NCBI RefSeq assembly: GCF_000721105.1
Contig: NZ_JOEV01000013.1
Coordinates: forward strand, 1 to 64,000
Length of the DNA stretch: 64,000 nt
Origin: Streptomyces cellulosae
GTDB taxonomy: Bacteria; Actinomycetota; Actinomycetes; Streptomycetales; Streptomycetaceae
Direction: 5' to 3'
In this document: positions 43,416 through 55,115 of the stretch, piece after piece
Layout: each line of letters starts with the position of its first letter
Numbering within the stretch: the stretch's first letter is position 1
Program-made: the position numbers and the translations under genes
The notes under the pieces: model-generated
The model's database searches: none
Seen by the model: only the letters and a program-made list of their open reading frames with translations
Told to the model about the DNA's origin: nothing

Positions 43416-44629
43416 CACGACTCCTGACAGCGAGCGGGGAAGGAGGCGGGCACGGGGGCCGACGCGTGGAACTCCGCGCGGACCGACGCGAGGAACTCCG
43501 GGTCGCCGAGCAGGTCCAGGACCAGGGCGGCGAGGCCCGTCGCGGCGGTCGCGGCCGCGTCGTGCGCCCGTGGGGCACGGGCCGCCTCGCGCATCTTCAC
43601 GGAGTGCCCGGGGGTGCCGCGGGGGCAGATCTGCACGTAGGGGTGGATGACGGGTAGTTCGACGGACACATTGCCGATGTCGGAGGAGCCCGCCGGATTC
43701 GCCGAGGAGGGCGGCTCCAGCTCCAGGCCGAGGCCGGCCGTGTAGGCGGCGAGCCGGTCGGCCATCGTCATGTTGTTGTTGCGTTCGGTGTAGCGGGGCG
43801 CGGTCTCGGTGTGTTCGACCGTGGTGCCGGTGGCCAGCGCGGCGCCCTCCGCGGCGGCGAGCACGCGCACGAGCAGTTCGTCCAGGGCGGCGGAGGTGGC
43901 CTCGCGTACGTAGATGTCCAGCTCGCAGCGTTCCGGCACCACGTTGGGGGCGTCGCCGCCGTGCGTGACGATGCCGTGCACCCGGGCGCTCGGCGGTACG
44001 AACTGGCGCATCGAGTCGATGGCGTTGAGGAACAACTGTGCTCCGGCTGCCGCCGAGCGGCCGTCCCAGGGGGCCTTGGCGGCGTGCGCGGCGACGCCGA
44101 GGAAGGTCAGTCGCAGGTGGCTGGCGGCGAGCGCGTGCCGGGCCCGCAGGCTCCGGTCGGCCGGGTGGAACATCACCGCCGCGTCCAGCCCGTCGAAGGC
44201 GCCGCGCTCCAGCATGAGGATCTTGCCCCCGCCGCCCTCCTCACCGGGAGTGCCGATCACCTTCAGCGTGCCCGGGTGGTCGGGCCGTACGGCGGCCACG
44301 GCCAGGGCTGCGGTGAGACCGCCGGCCGCGATGAGGTTGTGGCCGCAGCCGTGACCGATGCCGGGAAGCGCGTCGTACTCCAGCAGCACCGCGATCGCCG
44401 GGCCGTCCGTCGTACCCCGGTGGGTGGCGGCGAACGCGGTCGGCAGACCGGCGAGGCCCCGGGTCACCTCGAAGCCCGCCGCGGCGAGCCGGCCGGCCAG
44501 CTGCTCGGCGGCGTAGTGCTCCTCGAAGCGGGTCTCCGGCATGTCGTGCAGGTCCCGGCTCAGTTCGTCGAGCGCGGGGCGGCGCTGCCGTACGGCGACG
44601 CGCAGCTCATCAGGGACATAGTGGGCCAT
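43415..44629 (-). CDS. M20 family amidohydrolase (AbgB/carboxypeptidase-like)
   Basis: A 404-residue M20 metallopeptidase. Metal-site motifs: [50 protein letters not shown] and HPADRS; C-terminal [21 protein letters not shown] includes the last His ligand. This subgroup hydrolyses N-acyl or aminobenzoyl-glutamate type amides, releasing an amino acid. It is the first gene of an operon with an amino-acid importer, so the pair may scavenge acylated amino acids or p-aminobenzoyl-glutamate. It is divergent from an ArsR-type regulator, with an 18-bp palindrome between. Confidence 0.85.
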   Translation of the reverse strand: MAHYVPDELRVAVRQRRPALDELSRDLHDMPETRFEEHYAAEQLAGRLAAAGFEVTRGLAGLPTAFAATHRGTTDGPAIAVLLEYDALPGIGHGCGHNLIAAGGLTAALAVAAVRPDHPGTLKVIGTPGEEGGGGKILMLERGAFDGLDAAVMFHPADRSLRARHALAASHLRLTFLGVAAHAAKAPWDGRSAAAGAQLFLNAIDSMRQFVPPSARVHGIVTHGGDAPNVVPERCELDIYVREATSAALDELLVRVLAAAEGAALATGTTVEHTETAPRYTERNNNMTMADRLAAYTAGLGLELEPPSSANPAGSSDIGNVSVELPVIHPYVQICPRGTPGHSVKMREAARAPRAHDAAATAATGLAALVLDLLGDPEFLASVRAEFHASAPVPASFPARCQES

Positions 44630-44701
44630 AGGGGAGCTCCGGGAGGTTTCGGTACGACGTTGCCGGAACGCTAGAAGCTGCCCGAGGCGCTGCGGCTATG
44701 G

Positions 44702-44719
44702 TTACCGCGGTCGCGGTAA
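44702..44719. promoter_or_regulatory. Perfect 18-bp palindrome between the M20 operon and ArsR-type gene
   Basis: TTACCGCGGTCGCGGTAA: two 8-bp arms (TTACCGCG/CGCGGTAA) around GT. It lies about 73 bases before the M20 start and 34 bases before the regulator start. Its position suits repression or autoregulation by the neighbouring ArsR-type protein. ArsR-type proteins typically bind such inverted repeats. Confidence 0.6.
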
Positions 44720-44752
44720 GCGACAGATCGCGCCGATGAACAGGACGTGGCC

Positions 44753-45871
44753 ATGAGCGTGGTCCTGCAACTCTCCGGAGCCGTTCCCGCCGATGTCGCC
44801 GTCGGCGCCTCGCCGCTCGCCGAACTGGCCGCCGCGCTGCACGCCTACACGGAGGCCGAGCACCACCCGGGCACCCTCCGCTGGGCCCGCGGCCTGGACG
44901 CCGGGGACACGCACGGCGTCCCGGGCTCGCCCGGCGCGGCCCTCGCGCCAGGACTGCGGCTGCGCATCATGGACCTGGCTCCGCTGTGGGCCGCGTACCG
45001 GGCGCGGTACCTGCTGCCGATGAGCGCCGGGCCGGACCGCCCGCTCGCCGCCGAGCTGGCGGACATCGCGGACCTGCCGCTGCCCCGGTTCGCCGAACTC
45101 ACCGGGTACGCGGTGCGCGGCGGCAACTCCGGCCCTCCGTTGGACCAGGTACTCCATGACGCCACCCAGCGCGACAGCCTGCTGGCCGCCGCCGAGCTGC
45201 GCTCCACCGCCCGCGCCGAACTCGCCCGTCGGCTCCTCGACGCCCCCGAGGCCCTGCGCGCGGATCTGCTCACCCTGCTGGCCGAGGCCGCCGAAGCCCT
45301 GGAGCCTGACCTCGCACGGGCCGCTCGTACGATCGGAGCCCACCTGCCCGCGCTGCGGACCGCCCTCGCGCACAGCGGTCCCGGCGAGGCCCTGGCCGGG
45401 CTGGACCCTTCCGCGTCGTACCGTGCCGAGCCGCCGCGGGTGGTGTTCGACAAGTTCCACCACGGCATCGTCAACGTGGCGATCACACGGCTGCTGGTCC
45501 TGCCGTCGGTCTTCGGCCGCCCTCATCTTCTGGTCAAGCACGAGCCGGGGGCCGCCGCCGTGGTCCAGTACCCGCTGCTCCCCGAGGGTGCCGCCCGGCC
45601 CGGCTACGCGGCGGTGCACCGCCGACTCGAAGTGCTGCGTGACCCCGGCCGGCAACGGATCGCGCGGGCCATCGCCCGCGAACCCCTCACCCCGTCCGAA
45701 CTGGCGGCCCGCAGCGGCATGACCCTGCCCCAGGTGTCCCGGCACCTGTCCCGGCTGCGCGAAGCCGGACTCGTGACCGTCGACCGCGACGGCCGCCGCA
45801 CCTACTACCAACTCGACCTGGAACCAGTACGCCGCATCGGCGAGGACCTCCTCACAGCTCTGTTCCGCTGA
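44753..45871 (+). CDS. ArsR-type regulator with large N-terminal domain (DUF5937-like)
   Basis: A 372-residue regulator. Residues about 1-280 form the DUF5937-like domain typical of Streptomyces ArsR-family proteins (LSGAVPADVAVGASPLAELAAALHAY; FDKFHHGIVNVAITRLLVLPSVFGRPHLLVKHE); residues about 290-365 are the winged helix (LRDPGRQRIARAIAREPLTPSELAARSGMTLPQVSRHLSRLREAGLV, then DRDGRRTYYQLD). The chosen ATG at 44753 follows an in-frame GTG at 44747. It is divergent from the M20-transporter operon and its likely repressor. Confidence 0.85.
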   Translation: MSVVLQLSGAVPADVAVGASPLAELAAALHAYTEAEHHPGTLRWARGLDAGDTHGVPGSPGAALAPGLRLRIMDLAPLWAAYRARYLLPMSAGPDRPLAAELADIADLPLPRFAELTGYAVRGGNSGPPLDQVLHDATQRDSLLAAAELRSTARAELARRLLDAPEALRADLLTLLAEAAEALEPDLARAARTIGAHLPALRTALAHSGPGEALAGLDPSASYRAEPPRVVFDKFHHGIVNVAITRLLVLPSVFGRPHLLVKHEPGAAAVVQYPLLPEGAARPGYAAVHRRLEVLRDPGRQRIARAIAREPLTPSELAARSGMTLPQVSRHLSRLREAGLVTVDRDGRRTYYQLDLEPVRRIGEDLLTALFR

Positions 45872-45897
45872 CCCGGGGCCCGGGACGGTGAGAACGT

Positions 45898-46046
45898 CGA
45901 GGACGCGAGGACGCGAGGATGGCGAGGACGGCGAGGACGCGAGGACGGCGAGGACGGCGAGGACGGCGAGGACGGCGAGGACGCGAGGACGGCGAGGACG
46001 GCGAGGACGGCGAGGAATGAGGACGGCGAGGACGGCGAGGAATGAG
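45898..46046 (+). repeat. 9-bp minisatellite (GGCGAGGAC type)
   Basis: The stretch is made of about sixteen to seventeen units of GGCGAGGAC or the 8-base variant CGCGAGGA, with two GGAATGAGG interruptions near its end. It starts 27 bases after the ArsR-type stop and ends 33 bases before the FAD enzyme stop on the other strand, so it sits between two convergent genes. A frame through it exists but is pure repeat. Copy number was counted by eye. Confidence 0.9.
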
Positions 46047-46078
46047 GAACGGCCGGCCGCCCGGTCGCCGGGGTGGTG

Positions 46079-47107
46079 TCAGGCCAGGCCGTTGACCAGT
46101 CCGGTGAACAGGGTGGGCAGGCGTACGGCGGTGGGGACGATCAGGTGGGCGAGTCGGGGGTGGGCACGCAGGCGTACCAGGGTGTCGGTGAGCAGGCGGT
46201 GGCGGCGTGAGGCCCGGCGCCAGGCGCGTTCGTAGTCCAGGGGCCGGTCCTCGCGGACGCAGCGGACGAGCTGGGCGGCACCGGCCAGGGCGAGGAAGAC
46301 GCCTTCGCCGGTGAGCGCGTCGACGTAGCCGGCGGCGTCGCCCACCAGCAGGACCCGGCCGGCCACCCGGCCGCGGACCCGTTGGCGCAGCGGTCCGGCG
46401 CCGCGTACGGCGGAGGAGGCGTGCCTCGGCAGGCGGCCGGCCAGTGACGGAAAGCCGGCCAGCTGCGCGTCGAACGGTGCCCGCTCGCCGGTCAGGATGG
46501 CCACGCCGAGCAACTCCGGCCCCAGCGGGGTGACGTAGGCCTCGGCTCGCGCGGACCAGTGGACCTCGACGTGGTCGGTCCAGGGCGCGACGGCGAAGTG
46601 TCTGCGCAGCCCGTAGCGGGGCGGGCGCGGGTCGGGCAGGTCCAGGCCGAGCCGCCGGCGGACGGGCGAGTGCAGGCCGTCCGCGGCGGCGAGGTAACGG
46701 GCCGTCAGTCCGGCCGCGGTGACGCTGTCGGCGTCCTGCCGTACCGTGGCCGCGTCGATCTTGACCGGGTGTACCGGGACGCCCAGCTCCGCCGCCCGCC
46801 GGGCCAGCGCCGCGTGCAGGTCCGTACGCCGCACGCCCCGGCCCGGTCCGTGGCGGAAGCCGGCCACGGCGTGCCGGGTGTCGTCCCCGGAGTCGAGGTA
46901 GCGGATGCCGCGCAGCGGGTGTCCGGGCGGGGTGATGCCCAGTTCGGCCAGGGCCCGCACCGCGCCCGGCATCAGCCCTTCGCCGCAGGCCTTGTCGACC
47001 GGTGTCGGACGGGGCTCGGCCACGGCCACGTCGAGTCCGGCGCGGGCCGCGTGGATCGCGGTGGCGAGTCCGGCCGGCCCGCCGCCGGCGATCAGCAGGT
47101 CGAGCAC
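46079..47107 (-). CDS. FAD-dependent oxidoreductase (geranylgeranyl-reductase/hydroxylase-like)
   Basis: A 342-residue flavoprotein. The FAD-binding GXGXXG-type motif is DLLIAGGGPAGLATAIHAARAG near the start; DKACGEGLMPGAVRAL and the second FAD segment VLLVGDAAGYVDALTGEGVFLALAG are typical of geranylgeranyl reductases and group A phenol hydroxylases. The GTG at 47107 lies 16 bases inside the preceding ICMT gene and fits the nucleotide-binding strand. With the type III PKS and ICMT it matches the srsC position, a phenolic-lipid hydroxylase. Confidence 0.82.
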   Translation of the reverse strand: MLDLLIAGGGPAGLATAIHAARAGLDVAVAEPRPTPVDKACGEGLMPGAVRALAELGITPPGHPLRGIRYLDSGDDTRHAVAGFRHGPGRGVRRTDLHAALARRAAELGVPVHPVKIDAATVRQDADSVTAAGLTARYLAAADGLHSPVRRRLGLDLPDPRPPRYGLRRHFAVAPWTDHVEVHWSARAEAYVTPLGPELLGVAILTGERAPFDAQLAGFPSLAGRLPRHASSAVRGAGPLRQRVRGRVAGRVLLVGDAAGYVDALTGEGVFLALAGAAQLVRCVREDRPLDYERAWRRASRRHRLLTDTLVRLRAHPRLAHLIVPTAVRLPTLFTGLVNGLA

Positions 47108-47640
47108 GGCGGGGTCGCGGGGGCCGCAGGCGGGGCGGAGTGGGCCAGTGCCGCGTTCTCGCAGCGCAGCCGGACGGCCAGGAGCGGCAGGTTGAGCAGG
47201 GTGAAGCAGGTCGCGGTCAGCCATGCTCCGTGGACCAGCGGCAGGGCGAGTCCCTCCACGACCACGGCGACGTAGTTGGGGTGGCGCAGCACCCGGTAGG
47301 GGCCGGCGCTGACCAGCGGGAGGCCGGGCACGACGAGGACGCGGGTGTTCCAGCGCGGTCCGAGGGTGCTGATGCACCACCAGCGCAGCGCCTGTGCCCC
47401 GAGCGTGAGGGCCAGCATCGGCCAGCCGAGCAGCGGCTCGAAGGGCCGCGGGGCGAGCTGGGTCTCGGCGAGGCAGCCCACCAGCAGTCCGGTGTGCAGG
47501 GCGACCATCACCGGGTAGTGGCCGTCCCCGTACGCCACTCCGCCACGTGCGCGGCTCCAGGCGGCGTTGCGGCGCGCGACGACGAGCTCGGCGACCCGCT
47601 CGGCGGCCACCAGCAGGATCAGTACGGTGTAAGCGGTCAT
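47092..47640 (-). CDS. Isoprenylcysteine carboxyl methyltransferase (ICMT)-type membrane methyltransferase
   Basis: A 182-residue multi-pass membrane methyltransferase of the ICMT/PEMT type. It has four to five hydrophobic segments and the hallmark RHPNYVAVVVEG (SAM-binding RHPxY) at about 119-130, preceded by RWNTRVLVVPGLPLVSAGPYRVL. By order (type III PKS, ICMT, flavoprotein) it corresponds to the srsB-type methyltransferase that O-methylates phenolic lipids. It starts 7 bases downstream of the PKS stop and overlaps the next gene by 16 bases. Confidence 0.85.
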   Translation of the reverse strand: MTAYTVLILLVAAERVAELVVARRNAAWSRARGGVAYGDGHYPVMVALHTGLLVGCLAETQLAPRPFEPLLGWPMLALTLGAQALRWWCISTLGPRWNTRVLVVPGLPLVSAGPYRVLRHPNYVAVVVEGLALPLVHGAWLTATCFTLLNLPLLAVRLRCENAALAHSAPPAAPATPPCSTC

Positions 47641-47647
47641 CCCTCAC

Positions 47648-48805
47648 CTACCAGCGCAGGAGCACGAGTTCGGAACTGAAGCCCGGCCCGAGCGCCAGCA
47701 GCAGGCCGGGGGTGCCGGCCGGGGGCGGGCGCAGGTCCAGGGTGTCGCGCAGGATGTGCAGCACGGAGGCGGAGGAGAGGTTGCCGATCTCGGCGAGGGA
47801 GCGCCAGGTCAGCTCCAGCGCGTCGGGCCCCAGCCCGAGTGTCTCCTGGAGCGCCTCCAGCACCTTGGGGCCGCCGGGGTGACAGACCCAGCCGGTGATG
47901 TCGTCCGGCTTGAGGTCGTGTGCGGCCAGGAAGGAGCGCACCTCCTCGCCCAGGTGGAGCCTGACCAGGTCCGGCAGTTCGGCGCCGAGCACGATCGTGA
48001 AGCCGCTGTCGCCGATGTCCCAGCCGAGGGCGTCCTCGGTGCCCGGGTACAGCCGGCTGCGGGTGGCCACCACCTGGGGTCCGGCGAATTCCCGGAGGCG
48101 GGGATGGTCCCGGCCGACGGCGACCAGCGCGGCGGCGCCGTCGCCGAAGAGCGCGCCGGCCACCAGGTTCTGCGCGGAGGTGTCGCCGCGCTGCAGGGTG
48201 AGGGAGCACAGCTCGACCGAGAGCAGTACCGCGACCTGGTCCGGGTGGCCCCGCAGGTAGTCGTGGACCCTGGCCAGCCCGGCGGCACCGGCCACGCAGC
48301 CCAGGCCGAAGACGGGCACGCGCTTCACGTCCGGCCGCAGCCCCAGGCGCCCGGCGAGCCGGGCCTCCAGCGACGGGGCCGCGATACCGGTGACCGAGGT
48401 GGCGAAGACCAGGTCCACCTCGTGCGGGACGATCCCGGCCTGGTCCAGGGCGGCTCGCAGTGCCTCCTCGCCGAGCCGCAGGCCCTCCTCGATGAACACG
48501 TCGTTGGCGTGGCCGAAGCCGTCCAGCAGGGCGTACCGCTCCAGCGGCAGAGCGAGGTGCCGGGTGCGGACGCAGGCGGTGGCCTGCAGCCGGTCCCGCA
48601 CGACGCGGTCCCGCGCCACGCGGTCGCGGACACCGCGGTCTCGCGCACCGCGGTCCCGTTCCGGGCCACCGGCGGGGACACCTACGGCGGCCCCGGCCCC
48701 TGCCCCGGCTCCGGGAAGGCACATCGCTGCGAGCGCGTCGGTGATCTCGCGCTGGTCGTAGCGGTGGGCCGGCAGCACTCCGTGGACAGCGGCAATACGC
48801 GTCAT
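47648..48805 (-). CDS. Type III polyketide synthase
   Basis: A 385-residue chalcone-synthase-like homodimeric enzyme. The catalytic triad is Cys170 (VFGLGCVAGAAG), His309 (VCHPGG) and Asn342 (GNLSSAS). The N-terminus has an unusual insert: Ala/Gly-rich residues 33-47 and then a charged repeat R-D-R units (about residues 48-72). Such enzymes condense a fatty acyl-CoA starter with malonyl-CoA units to make alkylresorcinols, alkylpyrones or naphthols. With the coupled ICMT and FAD enzymes it resembles SrsA of S. griseus. The ATG at 48805 was chosen by the natural start of the thiolase fold. Confidence 0.88.
   Translation of the reverse strand: MTRIAAVHGVLPAHRYDQREITDALAAMCLPGAGAGAGAAVGVPAGGPERDRGARDRGVRDRVARDRVVRDRLQATACVRTRHLALPLERYALLDGFGHANDVFIEEGLRLGEEALRAALDQAGIVPHEVDLVFATSVTGIAAPSLEARLAGRLGLRPDVKRVPVFGLGCVAGAAGLARVHDYLRGHPDQVAVLLSVELCSLTLQRGDTSAQNLVAGALFGDGAAALVAVGRDHPRLREFAGPQVVATRSRLYPGTEDALGWDIGDSGFTIVLGAELPDLVRLHLGEEVRSFLAAHDLKPDDITGWVCHPGGPKVLEALQETLGLGPDALELTWRSLAEIGNLSSASVLHILRDTLDLRPPPAGTPGLLLALGPGFSSELVLLRW
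48590..48664 (-). repeat. In-frame charged repeat in the type III PKS gene
   Basis: Repeats of about 15-18 bases encode RDR-type units (PERDRGARDRGVRDRVARDR) within residues 48-72 of the PKS. The DNA is dominated by repeated CGCGGTC on the plus strand. Probably expanded by slippage and possibly variable between strains. Confidence 0.75.
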
Positions 48806-48907
48806 CCGGCAAGAATAGGGATGAACTCTGAGGAATCCGCACTCATCACACATCTCCTGGCATTTCTCACGTGCGGCAACGGAGGGAAAGAGTCGCCCGG
48901 GCCTAGC

Positions 48908-49798
48908 ATGCGGGGGGTGCGCAGCGTCGGAACCCCGGTGACAGCCCCGGCCATGACAGAGCCTCGCCGTCGCGGGGCCGGGCGGGTCGTCGCCCTGCTG
49001 CTGGCCGCTCACCCCGCGCCCTCGGCGGCCGTGACCGCGCTGGTCGGCGTGCTGGCCGCGGCCTCCGGGCGAGGCGGCGCCGGTACGGTGCTGAGCGCGG
49101 CGGCGGTACTCGCCGGGCAGCTGTCGGTGGGCTGGAGCAACGACCTGATCGACGCCGACCGGGACGTGGCCGCCACGCGCCACGACAAACCCCTGGCAAC
49201 CGGGGCGGTCTCCGCCCGGACGGTGACGATCGCGGCGGGCTGCGCCCTCGCGGTCTGTGTGCCGCTCTCCCTCGCGAACGGATGGCAGGCGGGCAGCGCG
49301 CATCTGATCGGCGTCGCCGCGGCCTGGGGCTACAACCTGGGCGTCAAGCGCACCGTCTGGTCATGGCTGCCGTACGCGGTCGCCTTCGGGCTGCTGCCCG
49401 CGTTCGTCACCCTCTCCCTGCCGGGCGGTCCGTGGCCCCCCTGGTGGGCGTCGGCCGGAGCCGCGCTCATGGGGGTGGGCGCCCACGCCGCGAACGTCCT
49501 GCCGGACATCGACGACGACCTCGCGGCGGACATCCGCGGCCTGCCGCAACGCGCTGGCCACCGCGGCGCGCGGACGCTGGCCGCGGCGGCGCTGGGCGCG
49601 GGCTCGACCGTGCTGGTCCTGGGCCCGGCGGGGCCCGTCGGCCTCCTCGCCCGAGCCGGGCTCGCGGCGACCTGGGTACTCACGCTCGCCGTCGCCCTGT
49701 GGCCGGCCGGGCGGAGCCGTGCCCCCTTCCTCATCTGCCTGGGCCTGACGGCCTCCGGTGTCGCCCTCCTGCTCCTCCGCGGCGCCCGTCTCGCGTAG
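48908..49798 (+). CDS. UbiA family prenyltransferase
   Basis: A membrane prenyltransferase of about 296 residues with roughly nine helices. The first Asp-rich motif is NDLIDADRDVAATRHDKPLATG (NDxxDxxxD), the second is NVLPDIDDDLAADIRGLPQR (DxxxD), both of which bind the prenyl diphosphate via Mg. It would attach a prenyl chain to a phenolic acceptor. It is divergent from the type III PKS gene, which suggests the PKS product as acceptor. The start is uncertain: ATG 48908, or ATG 48953 (MTEPRRRGAGR); neither has a good ribosome site. Its 3' end overlaps the next gene on the other strand by 68 bases. Confidence 0.85.
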   Translation: MRGVRSVGTPVTAPAMTEPRRRGAGRVVALLLAAHPAPSAAVTALVGVLAAASGRGGAGTVLSAAAVLAGQLSVGWSNDLIDADRDVAATRHDKPLATGAVSARTVTIAAGCALAVCVPLSLANGWQAGSAHLIGVAAAWGYNLGVKRTVWSWLPYAVAFGLLPAFVTLSLPGGPWPPWWASAGAALMGVGAHAANVLPDIDDDLAADIRGLPQRAGHRGARTLAAAALGAGSTVLVLGPAGPVGLLARAGLAATWVLTLAVALWPAGRSRAPFLICLGLTASGVALLLLRGARLA

Positions 49799-50276
49799 GC
49801 CCGTCCGCTGCTCGGAGTCGTCTACGCCGGTGGCGGGCCAGGAGGAGCCCCGCCGCGGCGGTGAGCGTCGCCGCCGTCTCGGCGACGGCGGACGCGGTCT
49901 TCTCCCGGTACCAGAGGGGCTCGTACATGTCGGGCAGCGGGCCGACGGTGCCGACGTCGACGTACCGGTAGAGCAGCACCGCGGCGAGACCGGCCGCGGC
50001 CACCAGCAGCGCGTACGCCCATACGAGGGGCCGCGTCCCGAAAAGGAGCAGCAGCAGGGCCGCCAGTGCCGCGGCGGCGGCCTCGATGCGGAACAGGTCG
50101 TCCTGGCCGATCGTGCTGGTGGCCGGGTGGTAGTTCGAGGCGAGATCCGCGTGCACATAGGCGTCCACCGCCAGACCGGCGGCGGTGAGCAGGCGAAGCA
50201 GCCACAGGCCGGCGCTCAGGGCGAGTGTCTGCCGCGTCCGGGGCGGTACGTCCGTTCCAGGTCCGAGGTCTGCCAT
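49731..50276 (-). CDS. Small multi-pass membrane protein
   Basis: A 181-residue protein with about four hydrophobic segments (LSAGLWLLRLLTAAGLAVDAYVHADL near 18-42; EAAAAALAALLLLLFG; LVWAYALLVAAAGLAAVLL; ETAATLTAAAGLLLA) and a basic Arg/Gly-rich tail. The ATG at 50276 follows GGAGGAGAC. No family recognised with certainty. Its last 68 bases overlap the UbiA gene in convergent orientation. Function unknown. Confidence 0.65.
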   Translation of the reverse strand: MADLGPGTDVPPRTRQTLALSAGLWLLRLLTAAGLAVDAYVHADLASNYHPATSTIGQDDLFRIEAAAAALAALLLLLFGTRPLVWAYALLVAAAGLAAVLLYRYVDVGTVGPLPDMYEPLWYREKTASAVAETAATLTAAAGLLLARHRRRRLRAADGPTRDGRRGGAGGRHRRPSGPGR

Positions 50277-50424
50277 CGGCGTCTCCTCCGTCCGTCCACC
50301 ACCGCCCGCACGGGAGCACGTGTACGGGTGCATGTGTCATGACATCTCCCGTTTCATCCATAGTGCGGCCTGTTCGAGGCGGCCGTCGCGGGCGCGTGCC
50401 ACCGGGCGGCGGGCGGGCCGGGGC

Positions 50425-50550
50425 AGCCCGGCACACGGCCGGGGGTGGCCCGGCAGACGGCCGGGGACGGCCCGGCACACGGCCGGGGGCAGCCCGGCAC
50501 ACGGCGGGAAGGCAGCCCGGCACACGGCCGGGGGCAGCCCGGCACGAGCC
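50425..50550. repeat. GC-rich tandem repeat (about 20-22 bp units)
   Basis: About six imperfect units of GCCCGGCACACGGCCGGGG, spaced by GCA, ACG, TG or similar, fill this stretch of the 492-base gap 50277-50768. Each unit contains inverted pieces (CCCGGC.../...GCCGGG), so the region can fold strongly. The rest of the gap is non-coding. It lies between convergent-divergent genes and may be a terminator or a slippage-prone element. Confidence 0.85.
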
Positions 50551-50690
50551 GCAGCGACGTGCCGGTCGGTTCCAGGGTGAGCGCGGCTTTCCTCATCAAC
50601 CCCCTTGCCGGGGCCGCCTGATGCGGCGCCGGGGCAGAGTTCGACCAGGACGAGCGCGATGCAATCTTCTGTTGAATCCTGTCCGGAACA

Positions 50691-50719
50691 TTGCCCGGCT
50701 GCGTGAGCTCCTGTAGCAC
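50691..50719 (+). promoter_or_regulatory. Candidate promoter of the GH59 gene
   Basis: TTGCCC at 50691-50696 and TAGCAC at 50714-50719 with a 17-base spacer resemble a sigmaHrdB-type promoter. It would give a leader of roughly 40 bases before the ATG at 50769. Pattern-based only. Confidence 0.35.
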
Positions 50720-50768
50720 TGTGCGCGGAGTTGTTCCCTCCGTAACCCCAGTGACACCGGGAGCACGT

Positions 50769-54038
<3,270 letters not shown>

Positions 54039-54165
54039 GCGGGTCAGCGCCGTCCTCCGGCCTGGCATGCGGAGGGCCAGAGGTCGGTCGTCGGCCCCGG
54101 GTCAGAGGTCGGTCGTCGCCCCGGGGCCCCGCTCCCGCCGGCGCGGGCGTTGCCGTCGTGGCTGC

Positions 54166-55035
54166 CTATTCCACCGGGACGGCGTCGAGCACCGAGGCCA
54201 CTACCCGGATCCTGGCCGACCGGACCAGTTGGTTCAGCATCGCCTGGTAGCGGTCGGCGACGTACGCCAGCCGGACCTGAACGCGTGCCTGGGCGTAGGT
54301 CAGGGTGGTCGCGGCGGCGGTGCGGCCCTGCTGCTCCGTCAGGGAACTGGTGCTGGAGTGCCCGCCCTGCCGCAGGTCGGACTTGTGGGCCTGGTAGTAC
54401 GCGCGCAGTGCGGTCTCGGGCGTCTTGATGACGTTGGTGTCCGACAGTTTCTTCGCGAGCTCGAAGTCGAGGTCGTTGAGCACGTAGGTGAAGTAGTTGG
54501 CCTCGGTGTACTGCACGGGGCCATAGATGACCTGGTGTGCGGCGACGGCCTTCTGTCGTCGGGTGTTCTCCGCCGCCCAGTTGCGCAGGAACGCCGCGTA
54601 GGACGGGTCCCCCAGCAGGCCGTGGCCATGGGCGAGGCCCCGTTGGACCGTTGCCCGGGTGACGTCGGCCAGGGCGCGCTTCTTGATGTAGTCGGCGGGA
54701 GTCTGGCCGCTGTGCGAGGTGGTCCAGAAGTGCGGGCCGTCGGCGGCGCCGAACTTCTGCTGGAAGTGGGCGAAGGTGGCGGCCCGTTCCTGGGCGAGGA
54801 AGAGGGAGAACTCCCTGGCGGGTACCGCCTGGCCGTCGACCGTGACGATCGTCGTGGTGGGCGAGGGGGCGGCCGTCTGCCGTGGCGCCGAGCCCCGGGC
54901 GAGGAAGGATACGGCCGTGATCAGCGCCACGAGTGCCACGGCGACGGCGGCGAGCAGCCACCGTGGCAGCAGGCGCCGCTGCGTGCGTACCGCGAGTGGG
55001 GCGGGCCCCCGGGCCTTACGGGTCGTTGTGCTCAT
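54166..55035 (-). CDS. SurA-N-like membrane-anchored protein
   Basis: A 289-residue protein. Residues 28-45 form a hydrophobic anchor (LAAVAVALVALITAVSFLA), and the body starts with TIVTVDGQAVPAREFSLFLAQERAATFAHFQQKFGA, typical of the SurA/PrsA N-terminal chaperone domain; no parvulin PPIase domain follows. It probably sits outside the membrane and helps fold exported proteins. It lies between the GH59 enzyme and the beta-helix protein, so secreted glycosidases may be its clients. It is convergent with the GH59 gene; the short gap 54039-54165 carries two copies of a CAGAGGTCGGTCGTCG repeat. Confidence 0.65.
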   Translation of the reverse strand: MSTTTRKARGPAPLAVRTQRRLLPRWLLAAVAVALVALITAVSFLARGSAPRQTAAPSPTTTIVTVDGQAVPAREFSLFLAQERAATFAHFQQKFGAADGPHFWTTSHSGQTPADYIKKRALADVTRATVQRGLAHGHGLLGDPSYAAFLRNWAAENTRRQKAVAAHQVIYGPVQYTEANYFTYVLNDLDFELAKKLSDTNVIKTPETALRAYYQAHKSDLRQGGHSSTSSLTEQQGRTAAATTLTYAQARVQVRLAYVADRYQAMLNQLVRSARIRVVASVLDAVPVE

Positions 55036-55115
55036 CGCCGGCTCCTTCCGGTCACACCATGGGGCAGGTGGCGGAGTCCGGGGCCGGACTCCGCCACCCG
55101 TTCCGCGCGCGGTTG

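Noticed and set aside
45888..46235. Plus-strand frame through the 9-bp repeat (RTARTAR-type protein)
   Set aside because: The peptide is just translated repeat and has no ribosome site.
50425..50550. Possible CRISPR array
   Set aside because: Units are adjacent and imperfect with no spacer of regular size, and no cas genes lie nearby.
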